A stretch of DNA of 64,000 bases, taken from contig JBBBDQ010001922.1 of assembly GCA_037127315.1 (NCBI GenBank), positions 884,501 to 948,500 of the forward strand, given 5' to 3'. The notes below the pieces were generated by a model. It made no database searches. It worked only from the letters and a program-made list of their open reading frames with translations, and had not been told where the DNA came from. The DNA comes from Ascarosepion bandense (taxonomy: Eukaryota; Mollusca; Cephalopoda; Sepiida; Sepiidae). Of this stretch, positions 20,836 to 30,919 are shown piece after piece; the stretch's first letter is position 1; each line of letters begins with the position of its first letter. Position numbers and translations under genes: made by a program.

Positions 20836-21099
20836 GTCTACGGCTATATCGTGTTGAATGCACTGGTTCCTGTCCGATCACCGAAGTTAAGCAACATTAA
20901 GTACTTAAATGGGTGACCATTTGGGAATACCAGGTGCTGTAAACGTAAGGACCAAGAATGGTCCACCGTTCCTCCAGGTTTGGAGGTTGGGTGCAGGGCG
21001 ATAACAACCTTGCCCTGTAAAAAGCAGTTTGTTACAGAAACAGCAACAAAAAAGTTGCTGCCCTATGCACCATCTGGGTGTGATGGATAAATGATGATG
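20836..21099 (+). mobile_element. 5S rRNA-headed SINE, copy 1
   Basis: Starts exactly at a 5S rRNA +1 (GTCTACGGCTATATC) and follows 5S to GGTGCTGTAAACG (20945), with the box A/C promoter regions (CACCGAAGTTAAGC, GGGTGACCATTTGGG) present and ~10 nt lost in the middle. A body follows: CCTCCAGGTTTGGAGGTTGG, GTTTGTTACAGAAACAGCAA, CTGCCCTATGCACCATCTGG, ending GATGGATAAATGATGATG. An exact 13-bp duplication ATTATTTCAATGA flanks it (20823-20835, 21100-21112). A SINE3-class element; a young insertion. Confidence 0.88.
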
Positions 21100-21112
21100 A
21101 TTATTTCAATGA

Positions 21113-21639
21113 GTATCCTTATCTTAGTTGTTTATTATTTCATTTATGATAAAATTGAGATACTTGGCATTCCAGTCTACTTTTACTCTTTTCCTTGTAA
21201 AAATGTTCAATTTGAAGGGATGCTGTTATTTATTTGTTAGACAAGTTGAGTTCATCAGACAAAGAAAATATCAACATTAAACTAATAAAGAACTGTTATT
21301 TTTTTTTTTAATGTAATAATGTCAGAAGCCCATCTGGTGAGACTACAGTCTCTGATACGGCGTTAAAGTAATTTGCACTCTCACCAAGCTATCCTGGGAA
21401 TAATACGGTTTGCAGTTGTTATAAAGCAATAAAAAAGCTTTTTTGTTGTTTACGAAAATATAAAATTGAGGCTTGTTAATTATCATCCGTATAATAGAAA
21501 GTTTCAAAAATATGCCAGTGTTAAAGCAAAAAGCGTTTATAACAAGTTAACGCTTACGAAATTCCCAGCAGGGTGACAATGTCTTGTGTAAATACCAGAA
21601 GCACAATGTACGATTTTAAGAGTAACTCTTAAAATCACC
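21113..21639. other. Unassigned stretch
   Basis: No frame. GTCTCTGATACGGCGTTAAA near 21350 resembles GTTTCTCATACAACGTTAAA inside the fold-back element at 31253-32084, which may be a remote relation. Confidence 0.35.
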
Positions 21640-21860
21640 ATTTGTCTGTGACTTGGCCCAAAGAATTGTGAGTTCAATGCCTGACCACTGCAGAGGTGAA
21701 CAAAAACTTGGAGAGTCGGGTTACTAAAGGGAATTAACTGAAACTGATATCCAGAAAAGGCATGAAACTAGAACAATCTATTCCAATGTACAAAATAAAC
21801 GGTTCAGTTTGAAATTCTAACATCTATCAACTAAAGAAGGTTGGGTGCATAGAGACGGTT
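21640..21860 (+). mobile_element. SINE-like repeat, copy 2
   Basis: Matches 8655-8905: TTGGCCCAAAGAATTGTGAG, GTTCAATGCCTGACC, and GTTCAGTTTGAAATTCTAAC with a CATCT..AAGAAG end. A weak B-box-like GTGAGTTCAATGCC suggests a tRNA head. No duplication found. Confidence 0.4.
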
Positions 21861-22200
21861 CAGAGCTTTTTACCACTCCCTTACATCTATTCAGTGCTTC
21901 GTGGGGGTACGTTTTTATTTCTAAGTTGTTGAAACTTTTTCATCTTAGTAGTTCGTCTGCTTGCATTTTGCTACCTATTTCTATTAAGAGGGTGCCACTT
22001 TTTTGGTTTTTTGACCATTTTTGGTTTTAGATAGTATTTTTTCTATCTTGAAGGGAGATATTTTAATTAATGGTGTTTCTTCAATGGACTCAGTCAGTAG
22101 AAAAGTCGGGTAGTTTTTCGATTTTTCATCGTTTTCGCTTGAAACACTGTGATTATGTCAGTGAAGATAAAGACGACAGTCCATACAATGTAAATAGAGT
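21861..22200. other. Unassigned T-rich stretch
   Basis: No supported gene or repeat. A 36-bp antisense LINE-R end (ATGGCTCTCCACAATTTC) lies just beyond, at 22217. Confidence 0.35.
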
Positions 22201-22264
22201 AAATATCTTAAATATCATGGCTCTCCACAATTTCTTTTTATTTTTAATATGTGATACAACCTAT

Positions 22265-22536
22265 ACAGCAAAGCAATTCTAAGAGAACTCAAATGCCTTC
22301 CAGCATTTATTATTAGTGGTCATGATTTTAGCAATGTAATGTATGGTGATGATACTGTCTTGATGGCAGACATAGAAATTACTGGAACTACCTAAAGATG
22401 AAGGAGAGGAAAACGAGGACTAATCAACTGTAAGAAAAGAAAATGTATGGTTGTTAGCAAAAAGGATTATCCAAAATACAATCTACAAATTGGAGATGTC
22501 AGAATCAAGGAAATATAGAAAAATTAACAGCAAAGT
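22265..22536 (+). pseudogene. LINE-R reverse transcriptase fragment with YGDD
   Basis: The reading GHDFSNVMYGDDTVLMAD contains the reverse transcriptase motif C; Y-G-D-D is at 22342-22353 (usual form here YADD). It is followed by GLINCKKT-like wording (ACTAATCAACTGTAAG) and MVVSKK in broken frames. Stops and frameshifts on both sides make it inactive. It is cut on the right by the composite SINE-F. Confidence 0.6.
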
Positions 22537-22550
22537 ATTTTGACAGAATG

Positions 22551-23294
22551 GAATGTGTGTTGTGGTGCAGTGGATATCAGCCCCAAATGAGAAATCGGGG
22601 AACTGAATTCAAATTCCAGTTGAATTTCTTGGCATTCACTTACATGCAAATACCTTTGGGAAAGGTATTAATCCATCCCTTCCCTCCGGTTATGGATTAA
22701 ATAACAGGACAAATTGGGTTCTTTAGCCTTGGCTGGTGATCAGTCTACCTGGTGAAAGTAATGGCAACATGTAATATAATCTATCTCTTCTCCCTCCAGC
22801 TATGAGTTAAATGGCAGGACAGATTGGGTTCTATAGCCTTGGCTGGCAACCAGTCTACTGCAGAAAGCAATGGCAACCTAATGCGAGATCATCTTCTACC
22901 CAGTCATGTCTCTTTTGAGACATGATCGCCCAAGTGTGTATCACGTATGGCACTTAACTGACTGACTAAATAAACATAAATTGGCAACACAATTAAATCT
23001 TCTACTGGGCATAAAGTGTGGGGGGGCAGTTTTCTATTTTTATGAAGTAATAAACTGATCCCCCACTAATTATACTTAATGTAATAATGTAAGATAATCT
23101 ATCATTTCTCCCTCTAGCTATGAGTTAAATTGCAGAACATATTGGGTTCTATAGTCTTGGATGGCAACCAGTCTACCAAAGAAAATAATAGCAACCTACT
23201 GTGAGATAATCATCTGCCCAGTCAGTCATGTCTCTTTCAAGACATGATCACCCAAGCTTGTATCACGTATGGCACTTAACTGACTGACTGACTG
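22551..23294 (+). mobile_element. Composite SINE-F, head plus two to three bodies
   Basis: Head with A box GTGGTGCAGTGG and B box TTCAAATTCCAG (22555-22620), a first body that breaks at 22772, a second body and tail (22772-22968), the fold-back linker (23011-23063), then a further body and tail ending ACTTAACTGACTGACTG. Repeats ATTTTGACAGAA (22537) and ATTCTGACAGAA (23295) flank it, one mismatch in 12, so the whole 0.74 kb was inserted as a unit into LINE-R sequence. Confidence 0.65.
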
Positions 23295-23339
23295 ATTCTG
23301 ACAGAAATGTAAAGGCAAAATTGAATATTGAAAGATACT

Positions 23340-24270
23340 TTCCAAAATATAACCTTTTTAAAAGCAATATAAATGCAGAAGGATGTGTACCTGTGTTTTT
23401 TAGGCTACACAAAGGCATTCCACAAAGATCCGTCAGAACTACTCAGCACCTTTGACATCTTCAAGAAAGATAGAATAATCAAGAATCCATACTGTCAGCA
23501 AACCACCTGCGTACGGACAGGAAATGAGTTCAGCAGTTATAGAAAGGGGCGTAAGACAAGGATGGGTCTTCTCACCAGATAATTCTGAGAGAGCTAGAAA
23601 CCCTGCCAAGATTCATCACTGAGGGGCCACCATCTTAACAAAATAAGATATACAGATGACACAGTGTTGATAGGAAACTACAAAACCTCCTACAGAATGT
23701 AACAAAGGAAAGCAAGAAAGAACTAAACAAACTACTGTAAAAAGACGAACCACAAAATGCCAACTGCATGATTGAGTATATGAAAATTAAGCGGGTACTG
23801 AAATTTAAATACCGGGGAAGTTTTCTGGAAAGTGCTACATTAAGATCCTAAAGCATACTGAGATGACCAAAGATGAATTCCAAAAGGTAAGCAGAATTTT
23901 AAGAGACAGAAAAATTTTGTTGGAAGCAAAGAAAAAGTACTGAACAGCTATGTGATATCTGTCCTTTTAGTTCTACAGAAGGATGCTGAGGATAACAGGG
24001 GCCAAATATGTGAGCAACAATAAAGTTTTGGAGAGAATAAAAAAAAATGGAAACTTATACTTAATATTAGAAAAAAGACAGCTGAAGTTTCTAGAACACA
24101 TAATAAGGAAGGAAGGCTTGGAGAATCTGTTCTTCACAGGAAGACAGAAGTAAATAGAGACTGGGGAAATCAATGCGTGACATACTTGATGGGCTTGGGC
24201 AAATGGATGGCAGAACAGGGTTTAAAAGAAATACCAATACAAGAAGAATCTTCCAAAAGCTAAATAAAAT
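23340..24270 (+). pseudogene. LINE-R reverse transcriptase pseudogene
   Basis: The longest LINE-R piece. KDVYLCFLGYTKAFHKDPSE corresponds to motif A (usual FIDYTKAFD), with the catalytic Asp replaced by Gly. After a frame break IRYTDDTVLIG carries motif C, with T for A in YADD (23649-23660). Then come the thumb/C-terminal blocks: FYRRMLRITGAKYVSNNKVL and LKFLEHIIRKEGLENL. At least three frame changes. The lost Asp alone would abolish activity. Confidence 0.7.
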
Positions 24271-24840
24271 AATAAGCAATAAGAAAATTTTCTTCAAAAA
24301 AAAAAAAAACGAAAAGAGAACTGAAGTGTTATGCAATATCAATCTTTCTATATGGCAGTGAATGCCGGACAATTTTCTCAGACATTAGTAGGAGAATCTA
24401 GGCAAGAAAAACCAAGAAAGTGCTGAATTGATATGTAATATCAATCTTCCTATATAGCATTGGATGCAAAACAATTTAATCACTAACTGAAAGGAGGTTT
24501 GAGACAGCAGAAATATTGTTCTATAAAAAAATGCTGAGAATATCAGGAACTGAATAAAGTTCTGGGAAGAATAGGAACAAAGGAACATTGTGGTTAGAAT
24601 CTGAAAGAGTTGAAATTTCTTGAAAATGTAGTAAAGAAAGAGATCTTGGAGAATTTAACACTCACAAGACATTAAAAAAAGGAGGAAGAGAGAAAAAAAA
24701 AGTAACCTACCTAACAAGCTTGTGTAAATGGATAGATAAATGAGAACTGGGAGGGATGGTAAGGGAACAAACATTGCTTAAAGCTACAAAGGGTAGGAAG
24801 TTGTGGAGAACCATGATTGCCCTCAGGCTGAAGCTTTGTA
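24271..24840 (+). mobile_element. LINE-R, further 3' fragments head to tail
   Basis: After an A-rich join (24296-24310), the blocks ATGGCAGTGAATGCCGGACA and, again at 24430, ATATGTAATATCAATCTTCC show the C-terminal region twice. They are followed by a single 3' end (AAAGCTACAAAGGGTAGGAA, GTGGAGAACCATGATTGCCC). No frame longer than ~60 codons. Confidence 0.55.
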
Positions 24841-24849
24841 GCATGTAAA

Positions 24850-25075
24850 AGAGTATCCAATATGTTATATTTTAAGATAGATAACAGCTGATCTTAGACA
24901 TGAAGAGATTAGAATTGAAGAGATTAGGGAAGCATCCTCTTGGGAGTTTTTTCCATGCAATAACTGTTCTCGGAAAGAAGCTGTTTGAGTAAAACATCCT
25001 CCTTACCAATGGAATATGAAAGAAATGAGGATGAGTTGACTTAGTATACATTGCTTGAACCTCTGTCATAAAAAT
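24850..25075 (-). mobile_element. LINE-C fragment, protein C-terminus
   Basis: The minus frame reads HPHFFHIPLVRRMFYSNSFF then PRTVIAWKKLPRGCFPNLFN. The pattern FHIPL.RR.F..SFFPRT...W..LP is the end of CR1/Jockey-like LINE proteins. A related copy lies at 58745-59111 on the same strand. Confidence 0.6.
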
Positions 25076-25100
25076 AGTAATAGAATAGCAAGAGGGGATT

Positions 25101-25233
25101 TTCTAAGCACAGCTTAGATGTGGCACAAGGCCATAAGTATGGGTCACCCACTGAGAACAGAACTCACTATTTAATTGTGATGATTTTCACTTGATAAGCT
25201 TGCTTACTAATACACCATGCTAAGATGCCCCAG
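25101..25233 (-). mobile_element. tRNA-headed SINE, head only
   Basis: The minus strand shows GGGGCATCTTAGCATGGTGT, AGTGAGTTCTGTTCTCAGTG and CATCTAAGCTGTGCTTAG. It matches the head of the SINE at 34913-35155 and the copy at 37515-37655. The conserved body is absent. Confidence 0.5.
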
Positions 25234-25336
25234 TCGAGTAGTGAGAAGCTTGTTGCTTGAGTAAAGTAATGGAGAATCTGTAATGTGATTGATCCCAACT
25301 TACTTTATTCAAGCAACAAGATTAGCAATTAGGTCC

Positions 25337-25692
25337 CACCCTTTTACTGTGAAACCAATAAAATGTAAATGCAAATTCTACTTTGGCAGCTTCTTTTTTC
25401 ACATTTCCCGCCTGTGGAATTCCATTCTGTTTACTTGCTTCCCTGACAGCTACAATCTCTAGGAGTTTAAATGTAAAGTCAATAGTCATCTCCTATCTTA
25501 CTGACTTGCATCCTCTCTCTCATGCTCCTTTTCTCTGTCCACTTCCACTCTCATCAGTATTCTCATCCTTCTCTTGCCCCTTTCCTGACACCCCCGTAAC
25601 CTGTCACTCTTTCTCATAACTTTCCTCCTATCTAAGCCCCTGCGCACCAGTGGCAGTAAACTGCCTTGCTTAGGGCGATATGATGATAAAAA
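25337..25692 (+). mobile_element. LINE-A-type 3' end, variant 2
   Basis: Same family and strand as 20408-20762, sharing even the 5' break region (CCCTTTTACTGTGAAACC). Readable remnant: AASFFTFPACGIPFCLLASL and then SRSLNVKSIVISYLTDLHPL, the LINE C-terminus. Ends GCCTTGCTTAGGGCGATATG plus A-rich tail. Confidence 0.65.
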
Positions 25693-25739
25693 AAATATAT
25701 ATAAAATGTATATATTTATTGTGTGTGATGGATGAATGG

Positions 25740-26280
25740 CCGTCTAGATTATGCAAAAATGAAAATAATACTGACATCTCATTTTAATATAATTTACCAA
25801 GATTAGACAAAAATATCTTGAAATACTAAAAGGTGGATGTACATTGTCATACTGTGGTACAGTGGATATCAACTGCGAACAAGAAATCGGAGAACCAACT
25901 TCAAATGTCAGTTGAATTCATTGCATTCACTTACGCACAAATATAACTTGTCTCTTCCTTCCAGTTATGGGTTAAATAACAGGACAGATTGAGTTCTATA
26001 GCCTTGGCTGGCAATCAATCTATCACAGAAAGCAATGGCAACCTACTGCAGGATAATCTTCTGCCCAGTCAGTCATGTCTCAAAAGAGACATGATTGCCC
26101 AAGTGTGTTTCACGTATGGCACTTAACTGACTGACTAAAAAGTAAATTTGTTCAATATAATCAACAAATATTTCACCCATGACTTCTAGACAACTTTGGA
26201 ATCTCCTGCATCTCTCTTCGACAGTCTCCTTTTTTAAGTTGGTGAATGCTGCAAATACTGACATATCACTTTAACATATA
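25740..26280 (-). mobile_element. Mariner-like copy 1, 3' part, split by SINE-F
   Basis: The minus frame at 26073-26264 reads FAAFTNLKKETVEERCRRFQ, then SCLEVMGEIFVDYIEQI, the C-terminal end of a mariner-type DDE transposase. After the SINE insertion (25835-26133) the 3' untranslated end follows (TTTAGTATTTCAAG.., GATGTCAGTATTATTTTC). The N-terminal part is missing; another mariner piece joins directly on its 5' side. Confidence 0.6.
25835..26133 (+). mobile_element. SINE-F, single module, inside mariner
   Basis: Head with TGTGGTACAGTGG (A box) and TTCAAATGTCAG (B box), body, tail ending ACTTAACTGACTG. Repeats ACTAAAAGGT/ACTAAAAAGT (25825, 26134) flank it, 9 of 10 matching. It splits mariner 3' sequence, so it is younger than that copy. 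Confidence 0.7.
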
Positions 26281-26990
26281 TATTTACCAAAATTACATAA
26301 AAAATATTTTTAAATACTAGATTGAATTTATTCAATAAACTCGATATTAGCCTCAACCACGGCCTACATGCGACTTTGGAACCTTCTGCATCTCTTCTGG
26401 ACGTTCTTCTTGTTAAAATTGGGGAGTGTTATCGCTATCTCAGCCTTCTCTTCATCCCGTATGCTAATAAGGGTTTTGTTGATCTTTCGCTATAGCACAC
26501 ATAATTATTAAGAGAATTGCAGCCTGCGGAATTAGGAGGCCAGATAGAAGAAGTGATGTGGTCGCTAAAATCGTCTAAAAGCCATGACTGGATCTCTCAG
26601 CTTGTGTGGCATGATGCAGTATCCTGTTGCCAGAAATAGCGTCTTCCAGCAGACAGCCTCTTGACCAATACAGCACTATCTCAAGTGACTTGATGTAGGC
26701 ATCCATGTTGAATCTGAGTCCCTGTAGAATGATGAATGGAGTCATAACGTCATCATTAATAGTGATCACTCTAACGACCGTCGTAATCACTGTTAGACTA
26801 ATCCAACTCTTTCCGAAAAATCCACTGCACTGTCCTCAGATTGACAACTAAACACTCTAAAATGTTCGTATTTAATCCGCGGCGCGAATGTAATGAATAC
26901 ATCAAACGGTTTCTAAATTTCTTACGCAGTGAATTGCATTATGGTGTTTTTTTCTCAGAGAAGACACCCAACTGACAAAAAATATTTATC
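26281..26990 (-). pseudogene. Mariner-like transposase pseudogene, copy 2
   Basis: The minus frame 26575-26790 reads VITINDDVMTPFIILQGLRF and NMDAYIKSLEIVLYWSRGCL, the middle of a mariner-type catalytic domain. After a frameshift QQDTASCHTS carries the second catalytic Asp (usual QQDSAPCHTS). The NPLDYYVWG motif is worn to NSLNNYVC, so the third acidic position is lost. The upstream end (to 26990) holds the N-terminal part in fragments. It is followed head to tail by copy 1. Confidence 0.65.
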
Positions 26991-27047
26991 AAAACCTTCT
27001 ACGTGGAAATTTCCATTTCTTTTTTTTTTTTCACCTTCTGTATTGAT

Positions 27048-27592
27048 TCACTTACGTGCAAATACCCTTGGGAAAGGTATTAACCCATCTATTCCTTTCC
27101 AGGTATGGGTTAAATAACAGGACCAGATTTGGTTCTATAGCCTTGATCGGCAACCAGTCTACCGCAGAAAGCAATGGCAACCTACTGCGGGATAATCTTC
27201 TGCCCAGTCAGTCATGTCTCTTTCGAGATATGATCGCCCAAGCGTGTATCACGTATGGCACTTAACTGACTGACTGAATGCAATAGTTGGAAACATAATT
27301 AAAACATCTACTGGGCATAAAGTGGGGGATCGGTTTTCTATTGTTATAAAGTAATAAACTGATCCCCCACTAATTATACTTAATATAATAATGTAATATA
27401 ATCTATTTCTTCTTCCTCCAGCTATGAGTTAAATGCCAGGATAGACTGGGTTCTATAGCCCTGACTGGCAACCAGTCTACCGCAGAAAGCAATGGCAACC
27501 TACTGCGGGATAATCTTCTGCCCAGTCAGTCATGTCCCTTTCGAGATATGATCGCCCAAGCGTGTATCATGTATGGCCCTTAACTGACTGAC
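27048..27592 (+). mobile_element. Composite SINE-F, two modules, 5'-truncated
   Basis: Begins within the end of the head (TCACTTACGTGCAAATACCC), then body-tail, a fold-back linker (GGGGGATCGGTTTTC.. AATAAACTGATCCCCC, 27322-27370), then a second body-tail. The 7-bp repeat TATTGAT flanks the whole (27041-27047, 27593-27599). 5' truncation with a duplication is the usual result of LINE-driven insertion and shows that both modules moved together. Confidence 0.7.
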
Positions 27593-28448
27593 TATTGATA
27601 TATTTGTTCTTTTTAATTCTGTTATGCAAATTGTCTATGGTGGTGTCTGCTACTCCTGCTAGAGTTGCACATATAACACAGTCATTCTGGACAAGGTCCT
27701 GAAATAATGAAATAGTGCATTTTGACAGGTATGGCTCCATCTCTTGTATTCTAGAAGTTATATATTTGTTCTCACCAAATCCTGTTCAAATTTACTTCTC
27801 TATAAATCATACAAGTACCTAATAAATGTGCCAAGTTTTCTGCCAATGTTCATAATGTAAAATGAGGAGAAATCAATCATTAAAGAAAATTGTTTTGTAA
27901 ATTAGCAAGAAAACTACAAACATTAGTAAAGTTGTAATAATCAGACCACAAAGAGGAAAACTAAATACTATTAAAACAATTCAGAATGACTAACAATGCT
28001 TCGTCTAATATAGTAGAATAAATAGGAAAAATAATACTGTTTGTATATTAACTCTTTTGTTTATTTATGTCCCAGCACGCAAGTTATTTTTCTTTCTAGT
28101 GAATGGTAAGTCATTTTAGATTTGCAAATAGAAAGAAGTGTCAGAGATAAAGCAAAACAGACAATAGATTACTTCGGGTCAAATTGCCCCATTACACTTC
28201 GCAATTATAACCTCGTTTACGAGATTTAATTATCCTTTATTCAATTAATTCCAAGATTATGAATGTGAAACACAAATTAGTCTTGTATGAAAGCTTTTTC
28301 TCTGTAATTAGGGGTCACCAAAAAGGCAGCACTAAATTTTAATGAAGGTAAAGAAACAGTGTATGACTTGCTTAGAGATTTGATATTTAATTGCTTCCAA
28401 CAAGTCAAATGGTATTTCATGCTAAAATGACTTAGGTTTATATCTTGA
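27593..28448. other. AT-rich stretch, nothing recognised
   Basis: No supported frame, RNA gene or shared repeat. Confidence 0.4.
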
Positions 28449-29165
28449 CTAGTAGTATAGCCCGGCATTGCTCGGGTGTAATGAAAGCTTCAAAACTAAT
28501 CCATGGTCCTGGAGCTCAGACTCTTTGGACGTTGGCATGAAAGACTAAAAAGCAATAGTTGTTTCCAGTTAAAGTGAAACCATAGACTGAAAGAAAAATG
28601 AATGGATGTAAGTCAAATTTTGATTTCCTGGTATCGATATCAAATAAGTATTTTTCGTTGTAAACTGAATTTTGAAGGCGAAATAAGTCCTCTGAGTAAA
28701 TGGTATCATGGCTGAGACTAAGAACTACAATTATACCTACTTAGAGCCAAACCCGAAGCAAAAACTAAAATATAAGGGCTGAAAAAATACAGACAGGCAG
28801 ATAAACAGCCACACACACAAACATCTTGCCTTTTATTTATATATATATATATATATATATTATCGATTTTCTGCACTATTGTAAGAACAGCAACCTTGAA
28901 ACTTCTGAATATCGTTTCTTATGGCTTTGTCTATGAGTGTATCAAATTTGATTAAAATCAGACCATTCCTTCTATAACCTGATTTTTTCGATTATTGATT
29001 TTCGATATTTATCGGGGTTACCTTGACACAAAACCTGGCTAAGAACACTCGCAGACGATTATAGTACAACTGTGTAAATTTTCAAGAATATCGGTTCAGC
29101 CGTTTCAGAGTCATTAGGTAATGGACACACACACAGACAAAGTTTTATTTATAAATAAGTTTAGA
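28449..29165 (-). mobile_element. Non-autonomous Helitron, 717 bp
   Basis: On the minus strand it starts TCTAAACTTATTTATAAA and ends CCCGAGCAATGCCGGGCTAT..CTAG, including the sub-terminal stem CCCG/CGGG. Flanking bases are A and T. It is homologous through its length to 9849-10476 and is ~90 bp longer near the 5' part. A (TA)n tract (28839-28861) sits at the same internal position. No replicase frame. Confidence 0.75.
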
Positions 29166-29395
29166 TTTAGATTAGATCAGTTGACCTTTGTAAGTAGACA
29201 CACCAGTTGGTAGACTAAAAGATATACAAATGTAGCAGAATACAATAGGAACCTTTTGAAACACTTCTGAACAGTCTCCTTGTGTAAGTTGGTGAATGCC
29301 ATCATAATTCTTTTCTTAAGTTGCTTTTTGGTATTATAAGGAGTTTTGTCATTCTTCCTTTCAACTGTGCCCCACACGTAATAATCACGGGGGTT

Positions 29396-29506
29396 GCATA
29401 TCATGTTGAATATACCAGTTCTCGTTCGATCACCGAAGTTAAGCAACATGAGCCTTGTCAGTACATAGATGGGTGACCGCTTGGGAATACCAGGCGTTGC
29501 AAGCGT
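29396..29506 (+). pseudogene. 5S rRNA-like sequence, truncated at 5' end
   Basis: Covers about 5S positions 9-119: GCATATCATGTTGAATATAC, CGATCACCGAAGTTAAGCAA, GATGGGTGACCGCTTGGGAA, ending CGTTGCAAGCG. It lacks the first bases and is not followed by the SINE body seen at 20836. It lies inside a mariner copy and is followed within ~6 bp by a SINE-F head, so a retroposed piece is more likely than a working 5S gene. Confidence 0.7.
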
Positions 29507-29512
29507 TTAGTG

Positions 29513-29668
29513 ACGGATGTGCATTGTGGTGCAGTGGATGTTGGCTTGGAAAGAGAAATCGGTGAGCCAAGTTTGAATTCCAGTTGAGGACCCTGTATTC
29601 ACTTAAGCACTGGTACCCTTGGGAAAGGTATTAATCCGTCACTTCCATCCAGTTATGGGTTTAAATAG
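29513..29668 (+). mobile_element. SINE-F head and partial body
   Basis: Starts GGATGTGCATTGTGGTGCAG (A box), then AAGTTTGAATTCCAG (B box), and stops after TTATGGGTTTAAATAG. It sits directly downstream of a 5S piece; compare the same order at 47341-47505. The following ~190 bp (29669-29855, with AACTGCGCCAGGGTTCC) are not matched elsewhere. Confidence 0.65.
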
Positions 29669-30381
29669 ATGGGGTCTGGAGGCAACCCCTCTAGTGTTGG
29701 TATCACAATTAAAACACCCTTGGTAGCCCTGGCAAAGCGTCAAGTACTCAGCTAATTGACAAGATTATGAATTTTGCTATAAACTGCGCCAGGGTTCCAA
29801 ATGCACAGGGAATACTGGAGGGGTGTAGTGAGTTCTATGTTGGCCGAGGCTGCAGGACAACGACGCAGTCTGGGGAGTTAAGTGACCAGATATAAGGAGT
29901 TATATAGTTTCAGAAATTGTCAGACATAAGGTTTTCCAGCAGCCACCTCTGAATTCAGGAAACCATTACCTTATTAAGGCACTTCATGTAGTCAAAAGTT
30001 CTGTGGAAAGATGAATATAGGCATGACATCACCATTGCTAGTGATTGCTCCAAATCCCTTCATAATCGTCATTGTACTCTTCTAACTCTTTCTGAATCCC
30101 CTGCACTATCCTCAGATTGATATCATAAAGCACTGAAATGTTTGTATTTGAGATTCCAGAGAATTCTAAACAGCATAACATGCAGTTTCTGAATTTCTGG
30201 TGAAAGAAATTGTGTCATGGTGCTCTTTTTTCTCACAGACGGTGCCCAACTGACCGAACCAAATGATAAACAAACAATGCACAAAATTAAAAATATAGAA
30301 TGGTGACAATTTACCCCTCACATTCTATATAAAGGTTATATAAAGGATATATAAATATCTTATATATATATATATATATAT

Positions 30382-30468
30382 TCCATTTGTAAACGAGTTA
30401 TTACACGACCTACCATAAGTGGTGTAGAAACCTAGGTCACATAGTAACTCGTTTACAAACGGAAAATA
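30382..30468. repeat. Fold-back, ~30-bp arms
   Basis: TCCATTTGTAAACGAGTTAT on the left and AACTCGTTTACAAACGGA on the right pair, continuing inward through ACACGACCT/AGGTCACAT, with a ~25-nt loop. A (TA)n tract (30359-30381) abuts the left arm. Possibly the core of a small MITE; no target duplication found. Confidence 0.6.
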
Positions 30469-30919
30469 TTCAAAAGTTCTACAATATAATTGTATTGAAG
30501 ACTTTTTAATACAAATGTGCACTGGTCTAACCTTGTTATGACCAGAGACTAAGTAATTAAACAATATATATATATATATATATCCTGAAAAATATCAGTC
30601 CAAAATTTACCAAATGAGCAAATATAGCATTTTTTGAAAGGCTTCTTCATCAGAAGGAAAAATTTTCAGCACCCCCTTATATCTTTCAAGCTGGCAAATG
30701 TGCCTGCCAATTGGGAAATCTCCAATTTGTTATGTCTTCTGATGCTTGTTTGCTAATCACTTGAACTGCCAGGAGCCCAATGCTTGGAAGATGGTATTTT
30801 ACCCCTACCACTTGGCCTTAAAAAAAAAAAAAAAAAAAAAGAAGCTCCCTGATTTAGCAAATAGAGAGGCAAGAGGAGAAAAGAGGCACATGTGTGAATA
30901 TATATATATATATAGATAT
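30469..30919. other. Unassigned stretch with (TA)n tracts
   Basis: Contains (TA)n at 30564-30583 and 30898-30914 and an A20 run at 30822-30840. No repeat family matched. Confidence 0.4.

Larger units (their letters stand above)
29170..30320 (-). pseudogene. Mariner-like copy 3, interrupted
   Basis: The 3' coding end (29177-29395, minus) reads NPRDYYVWGTVERKNDKTPY, then MMAFTNLHKETVQKCFKRFL; the third catalytic acid of DYYVWG is kept. About 460 bp (5S piece, SINE-F piece, unassigned 29669-29855) are inserted directly upstream of this motif. The remaining 5' part (29856-30320) includes GAGGTGGCTGCTGGAAAACC and an N-terminal region with CAGTTGGGCACCGTCTGTGA, ending at GGGGTAAATTGTCACCATTC. Stops throughout. 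Confidence 0.65.

Noticed and set aside
23340..24270. An active LINE-R source copy
   Set aside because: The motif A aspartate is replaced, several frameshifts are present and no endonuclease domain is found.
29396..29506. A functional 5S rRNA gene
   Set aside because: It lacks the first bases, lies inside a mariner relic and is followed by a SINE head. The other 5S-like stretches continue into a SINE body.
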